Part shown: in pieces, positions 6,484 through 14,810 of the stretch | Numbering within the stretch: the stretch's first letter is position 1 | Layout of the letters: every line of letters starts with the position of its first letter | Origin: JANXYY01 sp035530875 | Lineage (GTDB): Bacteria > Actinomycetota > Actinomycetes > Nanopelagicales > Nanopelagicaceae | Length of the DNA stretch: 19,589 nt | Direction of reading: 5' to 3' | Assembly: GCA_035530875.1 (NCBI GenBank) | Contig: DATKUB010000003.1 | Location: forward strand, 1 to 19,589 | Notes under the pieces: generated by a model | The model's input: only the letters and a program-made list of their open reading frames with translations | Database searches by the model: none | What the model was told of the DNA's origin: nothing | Translations under genes and position numbers: made by a program

Positions 6484-7461
6484 TTAGGTAAGCATTTCCG
6501 GGGTTAAACCTGCTTCAGTGTCGGGGATTCCGGAGTCTGCTGCTTTCTTATCAGCCATCGCAAGCAGCCGCCGGATTCGTCCGGCAACTGCGTCCTTTGT
6601 CATTGGCGGGTTGGCAAGTGATCCAAGTTCTTCCAAACTTGCCTGCCCGTGTTCGATCCTAAGGTCGCCAGCTTGTCGTAGGTGATCTGGAACGTCGTCA
6701 CCAAGAATCTCAAGTGCTCGAGATACGCGAGCTGCAGCAGCCACGGCGGCACGAGCCGATCTACGCAGGTTTGCATCATCGAAGTTAGCCAGCCGATTTG
6801 CCGTTGCCCGCACCTCTCGGCGCATCCGTCGCTCTTCCCACGCCAGCATGCTCTGATGGGCGCCAAGGCGGGTAAGCAAGGCAGAGATGGCATCGCCATC
6901 GCGCACCACAACTCGATCAATCCCGCGAACTTCTCTGGCCTTGGCTGGGATACCTAGCCGACGAGCGGCTCCGACCAGGGCCAGCGCGGCTTCTGGACCG
7001 GGGCAAGTTATTTCCAGCGCAGATGATCTGCCCGGTTCGGTGAGGGAACCATGAGCTAGAAAGGCCCCGCGCCAGGCCGCTTCAGCGTCACAGAGCGAGG
7101 CTGAAACTACCTGTGGCGGTAGGCCTCTAACTGGCCGGCCTCGGCTGTCGACAAGACCAGTCTGGCGCGCCAGGGCTTCTCCGTCATTGGCTGAGCGCAC
7201 AACGTACCTGCTGCCCTTGCGCAGCCCGCCTGGGGCTACGACCGCCAGGTCGGTCTCTTGTCCATAGACATCCGAGATGTCTTTGCGCAACCTTCGAGCC
7301 GCTATCGCGGTATCAAGTTCGGCCTCTACGACGATTCTTCCACTCACTAGGTGCAAACCGCCGGCAAACCGAAGAAGGGCGGACACTTCAGCCTTACGGC
7401 AGCAAGACTTGGTGATGGTCAGACGCGATAGCTCATCTTTCACCGCTGCGGTCATTGCCAT
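6484..7461 (-). CDS. whiA: DNA-binding regulator WhiA
   Basis: WhiA is a transcription factor needed for sporulation septation in Streptomyces and is conserved, with less clear roles, in non-sporulating Gram-positives. The protein has 325 residues, normal for the family. The N-terminal region (about 1-120) and the LAGLIDADG-homing-endonuclease-like fold with AAWRGAFLAHGSL (about 128-140) are visible, then the family block RLGAHQSMLAWEERR and the C-terminal helix-turn-helix domain (about 255-305), with ANPPMTKDAVAGRIRRLL. The ATG at 7461 has GAGAGG 8 nt upstream, overlapping the yvcK stop region; the intergenic gap is 12 nt. It is last in the uvrA-uvrC-rapZ-yvcK-whiA run. The rapZ-yvcK-whiA trio is a long-conserved Gram-positive cluster. 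Confidence 0.96.
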   Translation of the reverse strand: MAMTAAVKDELSRLTITKSCCRKAEVSALLRFAGGLHLVSGRIVVEAELDTAIAARRLRKDISDVYGQETDLAVVAPGGLRKGSRYVVRSANDGEALARQTGLVDSRGRPVRGLPPQVVSASLCDAEAAWRGAFLAHGSLTEPGRSSALEITCPGPEAALALVGAARRLGIPAKAREVRGIDRVVVRDGDAISALLTRLGAHQSMLAWEERRMRREVRATANRLANFDDANLRRSARAAVAAAARVSRALEILGDDVPDHLRQAGDLRIEHGQASLEELGSLANPPMTKDAVAGRIRRLLAMADKKAADSGIPDTEAGLTPEMLT

Positions 7462-7469
7462 ACGAGCAT

Positions 7470-7475
7470 CCTCTC
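7470..7475 (-). promoter_or_regulatory. Shine-Dalgarno site for whiA overlapping the yvcK end
   Basis: GAGAGG on the minus strand, 8 nt before the whiA ATG at 7461, favours the first of two close methionines (residues 1 and 3). It overlaps the yvcK TGA (7476-7474). Confidence 0.6.
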
Positions 7476-8454
7476 AGGCTCGGCCTTCAAAGACATCATT
7501 TAGAGCTCTGGACAACTTAACTGAGTCATGGTGCTGAGATCCAGGCTCTTCGGCCAAGTCCGCGATAATTACGGTGGCTCCAAGTTGGCCAGCAACTTCG
7601 CTAAGCCGTTCAAGATTCGAGACTGTTGTTGGATCCGCCACAACTACATCCAAGCGCAAACCCGGAGCATGTGCGGCTAAAAGTGCCAAATGATCTTCAG
7701 GCGGCTGTCCCCCAGCCTCACCAAACGGATATTCGCCTGGTCTGGCATCGAGATTAACCAGCACGATTTTCTTAGCCTTGCTTGCAATGAGGGCTTCACG
7801 TTGTGCTGGAACGAGTAAATGTGGCAATACCGAGGAATACCAAGAGCCGGGTCCGATCGTGATCCATTCGGCATCCAAAATCGCGGTAATCGCCTCAGGA
7901 CGAGCTGGTGGGTCCGCTGGATTCAATGAAAGTTCGACAATGTTGCCCTTAGCAGTAGCCACGGCGACCTGACCTCGAATCTCCTCTACAACTCCGCTCT
8001 GCGGGTCTCGAACTAAGGCGCAGATTTCAAGCGGGGTGGCAGCCATCGGGAGTACTCGACCAACCACCCGCAACAATTCGGCTACTCGGTCCAAACCCAC
8101 TACCCAGTCATCGTGCATGTCCCAGAGGGCAGCCAACATTAAGTTGCCAAGTGAGTGCCCACCAATTTCGCCATCGCCACTGAATCGGTGCTGCACCACA
8201 TCAGCCCAGGCCCGACCCCATGAGTCGTCGGCGCAGAGCGCTGCCAGCGCCATTCTTAGATCTCCTGGAGGCAGAATCCCAAACTCGGTGCGCAATCGTC
8301 CGCTTGACCCTCCGTCGTCGGCCACGGTGACAATTGCCGTGATTCTAGGCGTCAGGTAGCGCAGGGCTCTAAGCGTTGCAGCCAGCCCATGCCCGCCACC
8401 TAGAGCAACGACTTTGGGTCCTGATTCGAAAGCGAAAGTTGGAGCTTCGCTCAT
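7474..8454 (-). CDS. yvcK: Gluconeogenesis factor YvcK/CuvA family protein
   Basis: YvcK-family proteins share the CofD fold, bind UDP-sugars, and are needed in Bacillus for growth on gluconeogenic carbon and normal cell shape; the mycobacterial member is called CuvA. The protein has 326 residues. The nucleotide-binding VVALGGGHGLAATL (15-28), TVADDGGSSGRLR (43-55), GILPPGDLRMAL (59-70), HSLGNLMLAAL and the WITIGPGSWYSSVLPHLLV block are all present. The ATG overlaps the rapZ TGA by 4 nt (ATGA), which indicates translational coupling; TAAGGA abuts the ATG too closely to act as a normal Shine-Dalgarno. It sits between rapZ and whiA. In cofactor F420 producers CofD is related, but the gene order and the GGGHG start fit YvcK rather than CofD. 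Confidence 0.94.
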   Translation of the reverse strand: MSEAPTFAFESGPKVVALGGGHGLAATLRALRYLTPRITAIVTVADDGGSSGRLRTEFGILPPGDLRMALAALCADDSWGRAWADVVQHRFSGDGEIGGHSLGNLMLAALWDMHDDWVVGLDRVAELLRVVGRVLPMAATPLEICALVRDPQSGVVEEIRGQVAVATAKGNIVELSLNPADPPARPEAITAILDAEWITIGPGSWYSSVLPHLLVPAQREALIASKAKKIVLVNLDARPGEYPFGEAGGQPPEDHLALLAAHAPGLRLDVVVADPTTVSNLERLSEVAGQLGATVIIADLAEEPGSQHHDSVKLSRALNDVFEGRA

Positions 8455-9350
8455 TCCTTACCAACATCTCGGTGTACCGCGATGGCATCGATACCTTCGG
8501 CGCAGAGTCGCTCCGCCAGATTTTCAGCGACGGCGACACTGCGATGCTTTCCTCCCGTACATCCGACTGAAAGCGTTAAGTACTTCTTGCCTTCGCGTTC
8601 GTAACTCGGCGCCAACCGAGAAAAAATCTTGGCATACCCGTCGATGAATTCGACAACTCCATCCGCGGCCAGAACGTAGTTGCTGACAATTTCATCCAAT
8701 CCAGTCTTCGGTTGCAACTCCGGAATCCAGTGTGGATTAGGTATAAAGCGGGCGTCAATCAAAAAGTCAGAGTCGTAAGGAAGACCATATTTGAATCCAA
8801 AGGACAGAACGGTGACCCGAAGGTGCTTGACCTCCGCACCGCCAAATATCCGCTCGACTTTCTCTTTTAGTTGGTGAACGTTGAGTCCGGTGGTGTCGAT
8901 AAGCACATCAGATTCGCCGCGTAGATCATGAAGGAGTGCCCGTTCGCTCTCGATGCCGTCAAGAATTCTGCCGTCTCCTTGGAGTGGATGCGGACGACGA
9001 GTTGATTCGAATCGACGGACTAGTTCGTTGTCATCCGCTTCCAGAAACGCAATTTGGCAGGAAATACCGGTTGCCTTTAACTCATCAAGGGATGAGCGCA
9101 ATTCTTTGAAAAAGGCGCGGCCGCGCACATCAATCACAACTGCGATTCGGGTAGGTCCACCTGAGCCGGCTCGTTCGGCCAACGCCGCGAGCTCACCGAG
9201 GAGCGTTGGTGGCAGGTTATCGACGACGTACCAGCCAAGATCTTCGAGAACCCGTGAACAGGTGCTCCTACCTGCACCAGACATTCCGGTGACCACAATG
9301 ATTTGCGGCCCGGAAATCTGATCAGTGGAGTCGGTCCAGGGAGAGTCCAT
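8451..9350 (-). CDS. rapZ: RNase adapter RapZ family nucleotide-binding protein
   Basis: The RapZ (YvcJ) family consists of P-loop nucleotide-binding proteins. In Escherichia coli RapZ delivers a small RNA to RNase E to control glucosamine-6-phosphate synthase; in Gram-positives the role is less well defined. The protein has 299 residues. The Walker A motif is GMSGAGRST (22-30), VIDVRGR (72-78) is Walker B-like, and the C-terminal domain has SFGFKYGLPYDSD (183-195), RFIPNPHW and the conserved GCTGGKHRSV (263-272). The ATG at 9350 lies 14 nt after the uvrC stop with no clear Shine-Dalgarno sequence. The rapZ stop overlaps yvcK. Regulatory targets cannot be read from this window. Confidence 0.95.
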   Translation of the reverse strand: MDSPWTDSTDQISGPQIIVVTGMSGAGRSTCSRVLEDLGWYVVDNLPPTLLGELAALAERAGSGGPTRIAVVIDVRGRAFFKELRSSLDELKATGISCQIAFLEADDNELVRRFESTRRPHPLQGDGRILDGIESERALLHDLRGESDVLIDTTGLNVHQLKEKVERIFGGAEVKHLRVTVLSFGFKYGLPYDSDFLIDARFIPNPHWIPELQPKTGLDEIVSNYVLAADGVVEFIDGYAKIFSRLAPSYEREGKKYLTLSVGCTGGKHRSVAVAENLAERLCAEGIDAIAVHRDVGKE

Positions 9351-9364
9351 GTGTTTAAGAGTAG

Positions 9365-11302
9365 TTAATCCTCGGAAAGAATTTCACCGGTAACTGGATC
9401 GATTTTCGTTCCGACCAGGCTATTGCTAAGTGCCTCATGGATTGTGGCGGCGCTCTTCGCTCCAATTCCTGGTAAGGCGGCTATTTCCTCCGCACTTGCA
9501 TCAGCCAGAGCGCGAAGTGATCCGAAGTGTTCGATCAGAGCGGTACGTCGGCTCTGTCCAAGCCCCGGGATATCGTCAAGAGCCGAGTCCAACATGGCTT
9601 TAGAGCGTTTGGTGCGGTGATAAGCGATGGCAAACCGGTGCGCTTCGTCTCGAATCCGCTGCAATAGGTATAGCGCTTCGCTATTTCTAGCCAACAACAC
9701 CGGATCTGAATCCTCGGGCGACCAGAGTTCTTCTAACCGCTTGGCAAGGCCAACTACCCGAATATGTTCGCCAGCCTGGTCAATAGCCATGGCGGCGGCA
9801 TTGACCTGTGGCGCCCCACCATCCACCACAATCAATTGCGGCGGATAAGCAAATCGGCGGGGTACTCCGCCGGCGTCGACTTCTTCTTTAACATTTGCCA
9901 CTGCCTCCCGATCGGCTTTTAGTCGAGCAAGCCGTCGGGTGATTACTTGATGCATTGCCCTGGTATCGTCCGGGCCTCGAAGTTGCTCCCCTACGCTGGC
10001 GATAGCAAACCTCCGGTACTCGCTTTTACGCGGCAAGCCGTCCTCGAAAACCACCATGGAAGCAACCATCTGAGTGCCCTGGAGATTTGAAATGTCGAAG
10101 CACTCAATCCGAAGCGGCACTTCAGGCAGGCTTAGCGCCGATTGGATCTCGGCCAGAGCTTGACTGCGCGTCGTCAGATCGGTCGAACGCCGCAACCTAT
10201 GACGACCCAGAGCCTGTTCTGCGTTGGCCGAAACGGTCTCCATGAGCGCCAGTTTTGGACCCCGTTGTGGAACTCGAATTTCAACCCGGCTGGAACGTTT
10301 CTCACTGAGCCACAACTCCAACGTTTGAATATTTTCGGGTGCAATAGAGACAAGAATTTCTTTTGGACACTCTTCGTCGTTGCCGTAGCTTTCGGTGATC
10401 ACTCGTTCCATCAATCCAGCGATACCAATTTCCTCGCTTCTTTCCACAATCCTTGCTCGCTCTCCCCTAACTCTTCCGGCGCGGATCGAGAAAATCGTGA
10501 AAGCCAATTCGAGTTCATCACCAGCAACAGCAATTAGGTCGGCGTCGGTGTTATCGGCGAGAACTACTGCGCTAGATTCCAATGCTCTTCTTAGGGCAGC
10601 GATGTCATCACGAATACGTGCTGCTTTCTCGTAATCCATCTCGTCGGCGGCTGCGTTCATTTTCTTCTCCAGCAATCGCAGATGGCGCTCGGGATCAGTG
10701 CTGAGAAAGGAGATGAACTCTCCGACTAAGACCCGATGATCGACCTCCGAAATCGAATTGACGCAGGGAGCCGCACACTTACCAATATGTCCTAGCAGAC
10801 AGGGTCGACCAATTTGGTGAGCTCGCTTGAAGGTGCCCGCAGAACAGGAGCGAATTGGAAAAATTCGCAACATGGCATCCAAGGTGTTCCGAATTGCCCA
10901 AGCATGGGTATAGGGACCGAAATACCGCACCCCTTTGCTTTTTGGCGCACGGGTAACAAAAACTCGGGGAAACTCTTCATTGATCGTAACCGCAAGATAC
11001 GGATACGACTTGTCGTCTCGAAATCGAACGTTGAAACGAGGTTCTTCGCTTTTTATCCAGGTGTACTCCAGCTGCAGCGCTTCTACTTCATTGGCTACCA
11101 CCGTCCAGTCCACAGAGTGGGCTGCCGCCACCATTGTCCCGGTGCGAGGATGAAGTCCTTCTTGGAAATAAGACGAGAGCCGAGATCGGAGATTCTTTGC
11201 CTTGCCTACATAAATAACTCGCCCATCAGCATCCTTGAATCGATAGACACCAGGAGCGGTAGGAATGCTTCCTGGTGTCGGACGCAGGTCTCGGATAGGC
11301 AT
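9365..11302 (-). CDS. uvrC: Excinuclease ABC subunit UvrC
   Basis: UvrC makes both DNA incisions in nucleotide excision repair after UvrB has been loaded on the lesion. The protein has 645 residues. In order it shows a GIY-YIG nuclease domain (about 15-95, GVYRF...VIYVGKAKNLRSRL), a cysteine cluster C153, C168, C176, C180 matching the iron-sulphur region described for E. coli UvrC, a UVR domain (about 208-243) for contact with UvrB, the RNase H-like second nuclease (CFDISNLQG, IVVDGGAPQVNA, and a histidine in FAIAYHRTKRSK), and a C-terminal helix-hairpin-helix pair (LDDIPGLGQSRR and IAALPGIGAKSA). It follows uvrA by 6 nt and precedes rapZ by 14 nt. The start ATG gives the normal short N terminus before the GIY motif. 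There is no truncation. Confidence 0.98.
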   Translation of the reverse strand: MPIRDLRPTPGSIPTAPGVYRFKDADGRVIYVGKAKNLRSRLSSYFQEGLHPRTGTMVAAAHSVDWTVVANEVEALQLEYTWIKSEEPRFNVRFRDDKSYPYLAVTINEEFPRVFVTRAPKSKGVRYFGPYTHAWAIRNTLDAMLRIFPIRSCSAGTFKRAHQIGRPCLLGHIGKCAAPCVNSISEVDHRVLVGEFISFLSTDPERHLRLLEKKMNAAADEMDYEKAARIRDDIAALRRALESSAVVLADNTDADLIAVAGDELELAFTIFSIRAGRVRGERARIVERSEEIGIAGLMERVITESYGNDEECPKEILVSIAPENIQTLELWLSEKRSSRVEIRVPQRGPKLALMETVSANAEQALGRHRLRRSTDLTTRSQALAEIQSALSLPEVPLRIECFDISNLQGTQMVASMVVFEDGLPRKSEYRRFAIASVGEQLRGPDDTRAMHQVITRRLARLKADREAVANVKEEVDAGGVPRRFAYPPQLIVVDGGAPQVNAAAMAIDQAGEHIRVVGLAKRLEELWSPEDSDPVLLARNSEALYLLQRIRDEAHRFAIAYHRTKRSKAMLDSALDDIPGLGQSRRTALIEHFGSLRALADASAEEIAALPGIGAKSAATIHEALSNSLVGTKIDPVTGEILSED

Positions 11303-11308
11303 CGAAAT

Positions 11309-14143
11309 CTACTTAAGAGCCTCGGCCAAAAACTTACCGGTGTGACTTGCCTTGACTTTCGCGACGGCCTCTGGAGTTCCGGTTGCGACCACGGTTCCGC
11401 CCCCGCCCCCACCTTCAGGACCCAGGTCAATAACCCAATCGGCGCTCTTGATTACATCGAGATTGTGCTCGATCACTACGACCGTATTTCCGTTTTCGAC
11501 CAGACGAGTGAGGACTCCAAGAAGTTTCTTGGTGTCCTCAAAATGCAATCCCGTGGTTGGTTCGTCTAATACATAGATCGTCCGGCCAGTCGAACGACGC
11601 TGTAGTTCCGAGGAAAGTTTCACGCGCTGCGCCTCGCCGCCGGAGAGAGTCGGCGCCGGTTGGCCCAGGCGGACATAACCTAGACCTACGTCGTTGAGCG
11701 TTCTTAGATAACGAGAAATGGCAGGTACCGCTTGAAAAAATTCGAGCGCAGTTTCAATCGGCATATCTAGTACTTCAGAGATGGTCTTGCCCTTGAAGTG
11801 AACTTCAAGGGTTTCGCGGTTGTATCTGGCTCCGTGGCACACCTCGCAAGGAACGTACACGTCGGGTAGAAAATTCATCTCAATCTTTATCGTGCCATCG
11901 CCACTACAAGACTCACACCGACCACCTTTGACATTGAAAGAAAACCGACCCTGAAGATAGCCGCGAACTTTGGCTTCCGTCGTGTCGGCAAACAACTTCC
12001 GTACGTGGTCAAAGAGTCCCGTGTAGGTTGCCGGGTTTGAGCGCGGCGTTCGCCCAATCGGGGATTGATCCACATGTACAACTTTATCGAGCAGGTCGAC
12101 GCCAGTTATGGTGCGGTGCCGCCCTGGAACTTGATGGGCACCATTGAGTTTATTGGCCAATGCTGTATAGAGGATGTCATTTACCAACGTTGATTTTCCC
12201 GAACCACTAACTCCCGTTACGGCAACAAAGCAGCCGAGTGGAAACGCCACATCAATATTTTTCAGGTTGTTCTCTTTCGCGCCTTTAACGACCACTTGCC
12301 GTTTCGCATCGATTGGGCGCCTTACTAACGGCATCTCAATCGTGCGGCGTTTTGACAAGTAATCGCCGGTGATCGAATCTGGCGAAGCTAGCAGGTCTTC
12401 GAGCGTACCCGAAGAAACAACGTGCCCACCGTGCTCACCCGCGCCAGGTCCAATATCCACGATCCAATCTGCGGTCCGAATTGTCTCCTCATCATGTTCA
12501 ACAACAATCAGGGTGTTGCCAAGATCGCGCAACCTGGTCAGCGTCTCAATCAGGCGGTGATTGTCCCTCTGATGCAAGCCGATGCTTGGTTCATCAAGAA
12601 CGTAGAGGACACCCACCAACCCGGAACCGATCTGAGTTGCCAATCGAATCCGCTGCGCCTCGCCGCCAGAGAGGGAGCCAGCCGGGCGATCGAGAGAGAG
12701 ATAGTCGAGACCAACATCTAAGAGAAACCCAAGGCGCGCATGGATTTCTTTTAAGACCCGTTCGCCAATTTGTGCCTCTCTAGCGCTAAGTTCAATATCT
12801 GACAAGAAGGCATTGGCGGCAGCGATTGGTAGCGCGCAAATCTCCGCAATGTTCTTGCCGCCAAGAGTTACGGCCAGAACAACAGGCTTTAGCCTGGCGC
12901 CATTACAAGCCGGGCATGGAACCTCACGCATGTAAGACGCGTACCTTTCTCGGCTCCACTCACTCTCGGTCTCAGAGTGCTTCCTACTAAGGAACGGAAT
13001 GACCCCCTCGAAACCTGACGTGTATGTGCGCGTACGCCCATACCGATTTCGAAATTTAACCTGAACTTCGTACTGCCAGCCGTTAAGGATTGCATCTCGG
13101 GCTCGAGCGGAGAGTTTGCGCCAAGGCATATCCAGTGAGAATCGAACTTCTTTCGACAACGCATCCAATAGATGTTCAAAGTGATCGACACCGGCCCAGG
13201 GGGCGATGGCTCCTTCATTTATTGACGCCTGGTCGTCGGGTACTACAAGTTCTGGATCAACCTCAAGTCGATTGCCGATTCCCGAACATTCAGGGCAGGC
13301 GCCAAATGGGGAATTAAAGGAGAACGATCGGGGCTCTAGCTCTTCAAATGAAAGTTCGCAGTACATGCAGGCAAGGTGCTCGCTGAAGGTCTTCTCCCGA
13401 TCTGCATCTTCCTCGGGCAGATCGATGAACTCTAGAACAACTACTCCTGAGGCAAGGCCGAGAGCAGTTTCGATCGAATCGGTAAGCCGCTGCTGGGCAC
13501 TTTTTTTGACCGCGAGTCGGTCTATCACGATATCGATCGTGTGCTTTTCCTGCTTTTTGAGCTTTGGTGGATCTTGGAGTGAAACAACGTCACCATCGAC
13601 TCGAGCTCGAGAAAAACCCTTTGTCGAAAGTTCTCGAAATAAATCAGCAAACTCACCTTTTCGGGCCCGCACTACCGGTGCTAATACTTGAAATCTGGTC
13701 TCTTCCTTTAGCGAAAGGATCTGATCGACTATCTGTTGGGGCGATTGCCTTGCGACCGGTCGAGCACAATTGGGACAGTGCGGTCGGCCCGCCCTGGCAA
13801 AGAGCAGCCGCAAATAGTCATAGACCTCGGTGATCGTTCCGACGGTCGAACGGGGGTTCCGGTTTGTCGATTTCTGGTCAATCGATACCGCCGGTGATAA
13901 GCCTTCAATAAAGTCCACGTCTGGTTTATCCATCTGACCCAAAAACTGCCTGGCATAGGCGCTCAGAGATTCGACGTACCGGCGTTGCCCTTCAGCAAAA
14001 ATGGTGTCGAAGGCCAGACTTGACTTGCCAGAACCGGACAGACCGGTGAAGACAATTAGTGCATTTCTCGGCAGATCGAGCGAGACATCTTTGAGGTTAT
14101 GTTCCCTTGCTCCGCGAATGATGAGACGATCTCTAGTTTCCAT
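11309..14143 (-). CDS. uvrA: Excinuclease ABC subunit UvrA
   Basis: UvrA is the dimeric ATPase that recognises DNA damage and loads UvrB. The protein has 944 residues, the normal length. It has two ABC-type ATPase modules: Walker A GLSGSGKSS (34-42) with signature LSGGEAQRIRLA, and Walker A GVSGSGKST with signature LSGGEAQRVKLS and LDEPTTGLH. Three cysteine modules are present: HCPNC, the CMYC...CPEC pair, and the CESC...CEVC zinc finger in the second half. The family opening IIRGAREHNLK is at residues 8-18, so the ATG at 14143 is right. No Shine-Dalgarno precedes it, but TAGGCT lies just upstream (see that entry), raising the possibility of a leaderless or very short-leader transcript. It is probably the first gene of uvrA-uvrC-rapZ-yvcK-whiA. 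No actinobacterial LexA-type box was found just upstream. Confidence 0.98.
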   Translation of the reverse strand: METRDRLIIRGAREHNLKDVSLDLPRNALIVFTGLSGSGKSSLAFDTIFAEGQRRYVESLSAYARQFLGQMDKPDVDFIEGLSPAVSIDQKSTNRNPRSTVGTITEVYDYLRLLFARAGRPHCPNCARPVARQSPQQIVDQILSLKEETRFQVLAPVVRARKGEFADLFRELSTKGFSRARVDGDVVSLQDPPKLKKQEKHTIDIVIDRLAVKKSAQQRLTDSIETALGLASGVVVLEFIDLPEEDADREKTFSEHLACMYCELSFEELEPRSFSFNSPFGACPECSGIGNRLEVDPELVVPDDQASINEGAIAPWAGVDHFEHLLDALSKEVRFSLDMPWRKLSARARDAILNGWQYEVQVKFRNRYGRTRTYTSGFEGVIPFLSRKHSETESEWSRERYASYMREVPCPACNGARLKPVVLAVTLGGKNIAEICALPIAAANAFLSDIELSAREAQIGERVLKEIHARLGFLLDVGLDYLSLDRPAGSLSGGEAQRIRLATQIGSGLVGVLYVLDEPSIGLHQRDNHRLIETLTRLRDLGNTLIVVEHDEETIRTADWIVDIGPGAGEHGGHVVSSGTLEDLLASPDSITGDYLSKRRTIEMPLVRRPIDAKRQVVVKGAKENNLKNIDVAFPLGCFVAVTGVSGSGKSTLVNDILYTALANKLNGAHQVPGRHRTITGVDLLDKVVHVDQSPIGRTPRSNPATYTGLFDHVRKLFADTTEAKVRGYLQGRFSFNVKGGRCESCSGDGTIKIEMNFLPDVYVPCEVCHGARYNRETLEVHFKGKTISEVLDMPIETALEFFQAVPAISRYLRTLNDVGLGYVRLGQPAPTLSGGEAQRVKLSSELQRRSTGRTIYVLDEPTTGLHFEDTKKLLGVLTRLVENGNTVVVIEHNLDVIKSADWVIDLGPEGGGGGGTVVATGTPEAVAKVKASHTGKFLAEALK

Positions 14144-14152
14144 AGCGGGGTC

Positions 14153-14158
14153 AGCCTA
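14153..14158 (-). promoter_or_regulatory. Candidate -10 element close to the uvrA start
   Basis: The minus strand reads TAGGCT, a TANNNT match, ending 9 nt before the uvrA ATG. A start site at the usual spacing would leave a leader of only a few bases. This fits the absence of a Shine-Dalgarno sequence and the frequent leaderless transcripts of actinobacteria. No clear -35 is seen, so confidence is low. Confidence 0.3.
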
Positions 14159-14187
14159 TGAGATCACGCCCACACTTGCCCCTCGGG

Positions 14188-14212
14188 GGATAACCGCAGC
14201 GAGTGGATAACC
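14188..14212. repeat. Two direct copies of GGATAACC, 17 bp apart
   Basis: GGATAACC occurs at 14188-14195 and 14205-14212. On the minus strand this is GGTTATCC twice, and the second copy extends to TTATCCACT, one mismatch from a DnaA box. It lies 45-70 bp upstream of uvrA, in the divergent region facing the decayed plus-strand gene. It may be a protein-binding pair or chance. Confidence 0.35.
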
Positions 14213-14801
14213 CGCTTGAGAGCGCAACTTAGCGATTCCTAGCCTCAGTAAGCCATCTCTCGGATGAACAGATGAAGGCACCATCACGTCTACCAGGTTG
14301 GAGCCGGGCACCAGTTGCCACGCATATTGCTCGAAACGCCGATGCCATGGTCAATGTCTGTACCTGGGCAAAGACCGCCATCGAAACCCCCATGTATGAA
14401 TCCAAAGGGGAGCGAGATTCCCAAATCGAGGGCGAGATCGGCTGTGGTGTTGAAGAAATCGTGGCTGATGTAGCGCAGAGCGCAAATCTACTGACTGCGC
14501 CATCGAATCTCTCGACGAGGAAGCGCTAAATGTCATGATTCGAAGAGGGGCGGGTGCAAATGGCCCGGTCTTTGCAGCCAGCGCCATCCCATGGATGCGC
14601 CTTCGTGAAGTGGAAATCCATCTAGTCGACCTTGATGTTGGACCCACATTCGCCCAATGCCCGCTTGAATTTTTGACACCCGTACTGGCGGAAGAGATCC
14701 CACACTTCGATGGTCGAATTTCAGGCCTAACACTTGCCTGCGAGGAGGGTCCAAAATTCAAGATCGGCGACGGCCAACAGAGAGTCAGCGGGGCGAAGTG
14801 A
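14203..14801 (+). pseudogene. Decayed maleylpyruvate isomerase (MDMPI, mycothiol-dependent) family gene
   Basis: Two plus-strand frames join to give one recognisable MDMPI/DinB-like protein. Frame A, from a possible GTG at 14203, reads VDNPLESAT, then an in-frame TAG at 14230-14232, then RFLASVSHLSDEQMKAPSRL, PGWSRAPVATHIARNADAM and on to about 14500. There the frame is lost: the rest (IESLDEEALN, then RGAGANGPVFAASAIPWMR, LREVEIHLVDLD, TFAQCPLEFL) is in the frame one base back, ending at TGA 14799-14801. An ordinary one-base deletion near 14497-14501 explains this. The three zinc ligands of the family (His in THIARNAD, Glu and His in REVEIH) survive. Family members act in mycothiol-dependent isomerisation or related thiol chemistry; many are of unknown role. 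The C terminus stops earlier than usual, without the final WL-type block, 9 nt before the converging stop of the small terC-linked gene. A sequencing error could explain one lesion, less easily both. Confidence 0.72.
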
Positions 14802-14810
14802 TTATGAAAA

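Noticed and set aside
10814..11569. 251-codon plus-strand open frame
   Set aside because: It is antisense across the uvrC/uvrA junction, both of which are fully conserved genes. The product is unlike any family I recognise and has no ribosome-binding site.
14185..14215. Replication origin on account of DnaA-box-like TTATCCACT
   Set aside because: Only one near-match plus one partial match, no AT-rich unwinding region, and no dnaA/dnaN/rpmH neighbours.
14144..14260. SOS/LexA box upstream of uvrA
   Set aside because: No sequence close to the actinobacterial CGAAC-N4-GTTCG type palindrome is visible there.
14490..14510. Programmed -1 frameshifting in the MDMPI gene
   Set aside because: No slippery heptamer (X XXY YYZ) is found at the junction, and the separate in-frame TAG upstream argues for ordinary decay.
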